A stretch of 64,000 nt of DNA. Source: Bacillota bacterium (lineage in GTDB: Bacteria; Bacillota; Clostridia; Christensenellales; Aristaeellaceae). Below, piece after piece: positions 60,292 through 64,000 of the stretch. Position 1 is the stretch's first letter. Each line of letters begins with the position of its first letter. The stretch is from NCBI GenBank assembly GCA_023411175.1, contig JAEYPB010000064.1, forward strand, positions 90,611 to 154,610, written 5' to 3'. The position numbers were made by a program, and so were the translations under genes. The notes below the pieces were generated by a model, which had not been told where the DNA came from, searched no databases, and saw only the letters and a list, made by a program, of their open reading frames with translations.

Positions 60292-62100
60292 CTACCCCTC
60301 GGTCTGTTTTGGGTTTTGGACCCCCTGATCCAGCGCGTAGGCGCTGTACAGCGTGCTGTACAGCCCGCCCTTGGCCATGAGCGCCTCGTGCGTGCCCTGT
60401 TCTTCAATACCGCGGTCGGTAAGCACCAGAATCAGTTTTGCGCCGCGGATGGTGGTGAGCCGGTGGGCAATCGTAAATGTGGTACGCCCCCGCATCAGCG
60501 TTTCCAGCGAGCGCTGAACGACCTGTTCGGACTCATTGTCCAGCGCCGAGGTGGCCTCGTCCAGAATCAGAATCGGCGGGTTCTTCAAAAAGACGCGGGC
60601 GATCGACACGCGCTGCTTCTGTCCGCCTGAAAGCCGGACGCCGCGCTCACCGAGGAAAGTGTCATAGCCATCCGGCAACTGGCGTATGAACTCGTCCGCC
60701 CCCGCCATCTTTGCAGCCTCGATGATCTCCTCCATCGTCGCGCCCGGCTTTCCGTATTCGATGTTGTCGCGCACGGAGCCGGAAAAAAGGTATACGTCCT
60801 GCTGCACAATGCCGATCTGCTCGCGCAGAGAATCCAACGTAAAATCCCGGATGTCGATGCCGTCGATCAGAATACGTCCGCCGGTCGGTTCATAGAAGCG
60901 TGGAATCAGGTTGCACAGCGTGGTCTTCCCACCACCGGAAGGCCCCACCAGCGCGATGGATTCCCCCGGCTCCACCGAGAGGCTTATGTCGCTGAGCACC
61001 TCTTCCCCGCCCTTTTCATAGGCAAAGCTGACATGCTCAAAACGGACCTCTCCCCGCTCGATCGTATGAGGGTTTGCGCCGGGCTCGTCCGTGACGCTGA
61101 CGGGCTCGTCCATCACTTCGACAAAGCGCTCAATGCCCGTCATGCCGCGCTGGAACTGTTCGGTAAACTCCACGATGCGGCTGATGGAGGTAAGCAGCGC
61201 CGTCACATAGAGAAGATATGCCACGAGATCTGCCGGCATAATCGCGCCCCGAATCATGAACAGCGCGCCGACCACCACCACCAGGATGTACATCATGCCA
61301 TCAAAGAAGCGGGTGCTGGAGTGGAACGCAGCCATCCACAGGTACATTTCCCGCTTGATCGAGAGAAAGCGCTTGTTTCCTGTCTCAAACTTGGTGCGCT
61401 CCAAGTCTTCGTTGGCGAAGGCCTTGACTACGCGGATGCCCAGCAGGCTGTCCTCCACCTGTGCGTTGAGCTCGCCCAGCTCGTGCCGCGCGCTTCTGAA
61501 CGCGCGCCGCATATTCTTGTTGAAAAACCTTTGCGAAAGGAGCATCAGCGGCAGCGCTATGAAAATAATCAGCGTCAATGGAACGTTCATCGTGCACAGG
61601 ATAACGAACACGCCCACCAGCTTCAGCGCCGCGTTGAAAAACTCCTCCGGGCAGTGGTGCGCGAACTCTGTCACATCGTTTAGGTCGGTGGTGATGCGGC
61701 TCATGAGCTGACCGGTTTTCGCGGTGTCATAGAACGAGTTGGACAGCTTCTGCAGATGGGAGAACAAATCCCGACGCAGGTCGGTTTCTATGCGGGAGCC
61801 CATAATGTGGCCGATGGACGCCATGTAGTAGTATGCGGCGGTGTCCATCAGCCTGAGCACCACATACACCCCGCCCAGCCGGAAGATGGTCTGGGCGGTA
61901 AGGCTTGCAATATCCCTCATCGCGCTGTCGGTGATATAACGGATGATCAGCGGCAACACCAGCTCGCCCACCGTCGTGAGCGAAGCGCAGACGAGGTCCA
62001 TCGCGAGAACGCCGCGATACGGCTTATAATATGGAAGAAATCTGCGAATCAGGTACAGGGTGCGCTTGGTGCTTTGAGGGCGCGTGATGTTTCGGTTCAT
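60292..62100 (-). CDS. ABC exporter half-transporter (MsbA/LmrA type)
   Basis: 602 residues. Six membrane segments in the first ~320 residues, then the nucleotide-binding domain: Walker A GPSGGGKTT, Q-loop IGIVQQDVYLFSGSV, signature LSGGQKQRVSIARVF, Walker B ILILDEATSALDNESE, switch His IAHRLTT. It works as a dimer exporting a lipid, peptide or drug. Start 62100 (MNRNITRPQ) with GGAGG. Downstream of it (60136-60291) I see no clear terminator. Confidence 0.92.
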   Translation of the reverse strand: MNRNITRPQSTKRTLYLIRRFLPYYKPYRGVLAMDLVCASLTTVGELVLPLIIRYITDSAMRDIASLTAQTIFRLGGVYVVLRLMDTAAYYYMASIGHIMGSRIETDLRRDLFSHLQKLSNSFYDTAKTGQLMSRITTDLNDVTEFAHHCPEEFFNAALKLVGVFVILCTMNVPLTLIIFIALPLMLLSQRFFNKNMRRAFRSARHELGELNAQVEDSLLGIRVVKAFANEDLERTKFETGNKRFLSIKREMYLWMAAFHSSTRFFDGMMYILVVVVGALFMIRGAIMPADLVAYLLYVTALLTSISRIVEFTEQFQRGMTGIERFVEVMDEPVSVTDEPGANPHTIERGEVRFEHVSFAYEKGGEEVLSDISLSVEPGESIALVGPSGGGKTTLCNLIPRFYEPTGGRILIDGIDIRDFTLDSLREQIGIVQQDVYLFSGSVRDNIEYGKPGATMEEIIEAAKMAGADEFIRQLPDGYDTFLGERGVRLSGGQKQRVSIARVFLKNPPILILDEATSALDNESEQVVQRSLETLMRGRTTFTIAHRLTTIRGAKLILVLTDRGIEEQGTHEALMAKGGLYSTLYSAYALDQGVQNPKQTEG

Positions 62101-62130
62101 GGATCCTCCACTATATATGACATTGGTTTG

Positions 62131-62159
62131 ATGATACCGCGGCGACCGCCGCGTGTCTA
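62131..62159 (-). promoter_or_regulatory. Promoter of the ABC exporter with G+C inverted repeat in the spacer
   Basis: Minus strand TAGACA (62154-62159), 17 bases, TATCAT (62131-62136). The spacer contains CGCGGC-GGTC-GCCGCG, a possible operator. Confidence 0.6.
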
Positions 62160-62303
62160 GCACAATTTGTTAACAAAGGCGGGGGCATTGCGTCCCGTTC
62201 AATTTTTGTGCCCTATCGTTCACAAACATCGCCAGCCTCCGCCACAAAAGCGCCGCAGATTCCCAGTAAAATATGCCCATCAACTTGTTTGGAGGGATTT
62301 CCC

Positions 62304-63962
62304 ATGATGAAAAAGCGCGGGGTAGGCGCCAAATGGGTCAAATGGGTCGTTCTCGTGGTCGTCCTGGCTGTGCTCGCGGCACTTGCATGGCCGACCGTTT
62401 CCTCGATGATCGGCGGAGACACTTCCCGCAGCAGCCGAAGCGCCAGTACTTCCGGCAGCGCAGGGTCGTCGCGCACGAGCGGCACTACCAGCAGCACCGG
62501 AAGCGTATCGGCCGGCAGCTACGCGACCGTAAAGAAGGGACAGCTCGAGGTAACGGTCTATGGCTCCGGCAGCCTGAGCCCTGCCTCGACGAAGAGCGTC
62601 TACAACGAGGCGGCCGGCAAGGTGGAACTGATCAACGTTGAAGTCGGCGACACTGTCAAATCCGGCGACACGCTGCTCAAGTTGTCCTCCACCGACCTCG
62701 AAACCGAAATCTCCTCGCTGCAGTCCTCGCTCTTCTCCGCGCAGGTGGCGTTGAGCGAAGTCCGCGACAGCGGCACCAACTACTACGTATACGCGCCTTC
62801 CGCAGGCGTCATCAAGCTGATCGAGGACGTAAAGGAAGATGACGACATCTCGGTCATCATGAAGACCACCGGCTACCTGTGCGTCATCTCCCGCGACGAT
62901 AAAATGAAGATCGAGTTTGAGCCCCTGTCCGGCAATAACTTCTCCGTGGGCGACCCGGTCAGCGTGTGGATTGACAACACAGAAGTCTCCGGCGTCGTGG
63001 ATCAGATAGATGGGCTGGGCGGCAAGATCGCAGTCACCGTAACCGACGAGGATTACGACATTGGCGAATCTGCGCTGGTCACCACGCTTCAGGGTGAGAA
63101 TATCGGCGAGGGTGTGCTGGAGATCAACATGCCGGTTCCGGTTACCTCTATCGGCGGCACCATCGACACCATCTACTATGAGGACAACGAGTCGGTCGCT
63201 TCCGGCGCGAAGCTGTTCTATGTCACCGGCCGCATCCCGTCTGCGGAACTTCAGCAGGCACTCTACACCTACGACGAAGCCCGCACCGCCCTCGACAACG
63301 CGCTGACCGATCAGGAAAACCTGACCATTAAGGCCCCCATTGACGGCGTGGTCACCGCGGTCAACGCCTCGGTCGGTCAGCTTCTGGATGAAGGCTCCAC
63401 AGCGGCGGTCACGCTGCAGTCCGCCAGTGAGTTCAACGTGGTGGCCTCGGTCGACGAGCTCGACATTGTAAACGTCAAGGTGGACCAGGGCGTCAATGTT
63501 GAAATTGACGCATACCCGAACCAGACTTTCGCCGGCACCGTCAAGAAGATCTCCGGCGTCGGCACCGTATCCGGCGGCGTGGCCACCTATTCGGTCACTG
63601 TCGCGCTGGACGAGGCGCCCGGCCTCATGGACGGCATGACCGCATCCATCAACATCGTCACCACCGACATCCAGGACGCGCTCCTGGTACCCGTTGAGGC
63701 GGTTTCCACATCAAATAGCCAGAATTACGTAACGCTGGCCAGCGGCCAGACGACCAACGTCACCATCGGCGCTTCCAACGATGAATACGTCCAGATCCTG
63801 TCCGGCCTTGAAGAAGGCGACAGCGTGCTCATCAAGCGCGACACTTCTTCGAGCTCCTCCTCCACGCAGACTCAGGGTTTCGGCGGCGGTGGCGGTGACT
63901 TCGGGGGCGGCATGGGCGGCGGCCCCAGCGGTGCGATGGGCGGCGGCCCCGGTGGCTTCTAA
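62304..63962 (+). CDS. Efflux membrane-fusion (HlyD/MacA-type adaptor) protein
   Basis: 552 residues. One N-terminal membrane segment (WVVLVVVLAVLAALAWP), then a Ser/Thr/Gly-rich linker (~35-70). The biotinyl-lipoyl half-motif is GKVELINVEVGDTVKSGDTLLKLSS and the partner half IKAPIDGVVTAVNASVGQLLDEGS. A beta-barrel domain follows (FNVVASVDELDIVNVKVDQGVNVEIDAYP). The C-terminal ~35 residues are Ser-rich then Gly-rich (GGGGGDFGGGMGGGPSG). Such adaptors in Gram-positives couple to MacB-type permeases, which would lie beyond the window. Start 62304 has GGAGGG upstream. Confidence 0.88.
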   Translation: MMKKRGVGAKWVKWVVLVVVLAVLAALAWPTVSSMIGGDTSRSSRSASTSGSAGSSRTSGTTSSTGSVSAGSYATVKKGQLEVTVYGSGSLSPASTKSVYNEAAGKVELINVEVGDTVKSGDTLLKLSSTDLETEISSLQSSLFSAQVALSEVRDSGTNYYVYAPSAGVIKLIEDVKEDDDISVIMKTTGYLCVISRDDKMKIEFEPLSGNNFSVGDPVSVWIDNTEVSGVVDQIDGLGGKIAVTVTDEDYDIGESALVTTLQGENIGEGVLEINMPVPVTSIGGTIDTIYYEDNESVASGAKLFYVTGRIPSAELQQALYTYDEARTALDNALTDQENLTIKAPIDGVVTAVNASVGQLLDEGSTAAVTLQSASEFNVVASVDELDIVNVKVDQGVNVEIDAYPNQTFAGTVKKISGVGTVSGGVATYSVTVALDEAPGLMDGMTASINIVTTDIQDALLVPVEAVSTSNSQNYVTLASGQTTNVTIGASNDEYVQILSGLEEGDSVLIKRDTSSSSSSTQTQGFGGGGGDFGGGMGGGPSGAMGGGPGGF

Positions 63963-64000
63963 ATAAACGGCAAAGCGGGCTGAAATAAAAACCTGCGGGG

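Overview
The window looks like chromosomal core sequence from a high-G+C (roughly 60% by eye), anaerobic, endospore-forming member of the Clostridia (Bacillota). The evidence is a spoIIAA-spoIIAB-sigF operon, oxygen-independent ribonucleotide reductase NrdD/NrdG, a flavin-dependent thymidylate synthase, a T-box leader on cysE-cysS, a TPP riboswitch on thiT, type III pantothenate kinase CoaX, PlsY, and promoters of the TTGACA-N17-TATAAT type with strong GGAGG ribosome-binding sites. TTG and GTG starts are fairly common. I see no rRNA, tRNA, insertion sequence, prophage or CRISPR array. The assignment to a lineage is an inference; several features would suit uncultured Christensenellales-like organisms.

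Layout. 1-860: 3'-truncated B12-binding-type radical SAM gene (minus). 1-5.5 kb: lysA-like decarboxylase (plus), then the minus-strand forespore sigma operon spoIIAA-spoIIAB-sigF and a short FtsH-like protease. 5.6-8 kb: class A penicillin-binding protein. 8-10.6 kb: yhbY, obgE, nth and a DUF3343 protein (minus), the last divergent from a cysteine-desulfurase-family enzyme. 11.9-19.4 kb: a minus-strand run nrdD-nrdG-mrfA-like helicase-ycaQ-like glycosylase-D-Ala-D-Ala carboxypeptidase. 19.6-23.4 kb: an unusual two-domain ThyX (plus), then a PucR/CdaR-type regulator with an S41 protease. 23.7-31.4 kb: multi-sugar ATPase, YfbR nucleotidase, TPP riboswitch with thiT, pgi, a DUF3810 membrane metalloprotease, panT-like/coaX and a VOC protein. 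31.4-38.9 kb: a six-gene minus-strand run (NlpC/P60 endopeptidase, trmN6-like, DUF512 radical SAM, der, plsY, xylB). 39-41.7 kb: an unidentified structured RNA candidate, a cysteine T-box and cysE-cysS. 41.8-48.4 kb: a collagen-like protein, a Nudix hydrolase and a 2-oxoacid dehydrogenase operon (E2, E3, fused E1). 48.7-54.6 kb: oppBCDF-oppA. 54.7-55.7 kb: ybaB-recR. 55.9-62.1 kb: an exported FMN/FAD reductase, a GT2 plus CrtO-like acyltransferase pair and an ABC exporter. 62.3-64 kb: an efflux adaptor (membrane-fusion) protein.

How it works together. Much of the region is housekeeping: cell wall (PBP, D,D-carboxypeptidase, NlpC/P60, S41), GTPases of ribosome assembly (Obg, Der, YhbY), nucleotide supply (NrdD/G, ThyX, YfbR) and cofactor supply (ThiT with TPP-using E1; PanT/CoaX; cysteine from CysE with CysS). 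The most unusual items are the tandem ThyX whose two halves keep complementary parts of the family motif, the translationally coupled MrfA-type helicase and YcaQ-type glycosylase, the spoIIA control region in which a terminator-like hairpin carries two perfect Spo0A boxes next to a sigma-H promoter, a minimal collagen-like protein, and an unassigned RNA immediately upstream of the Cys T-box.
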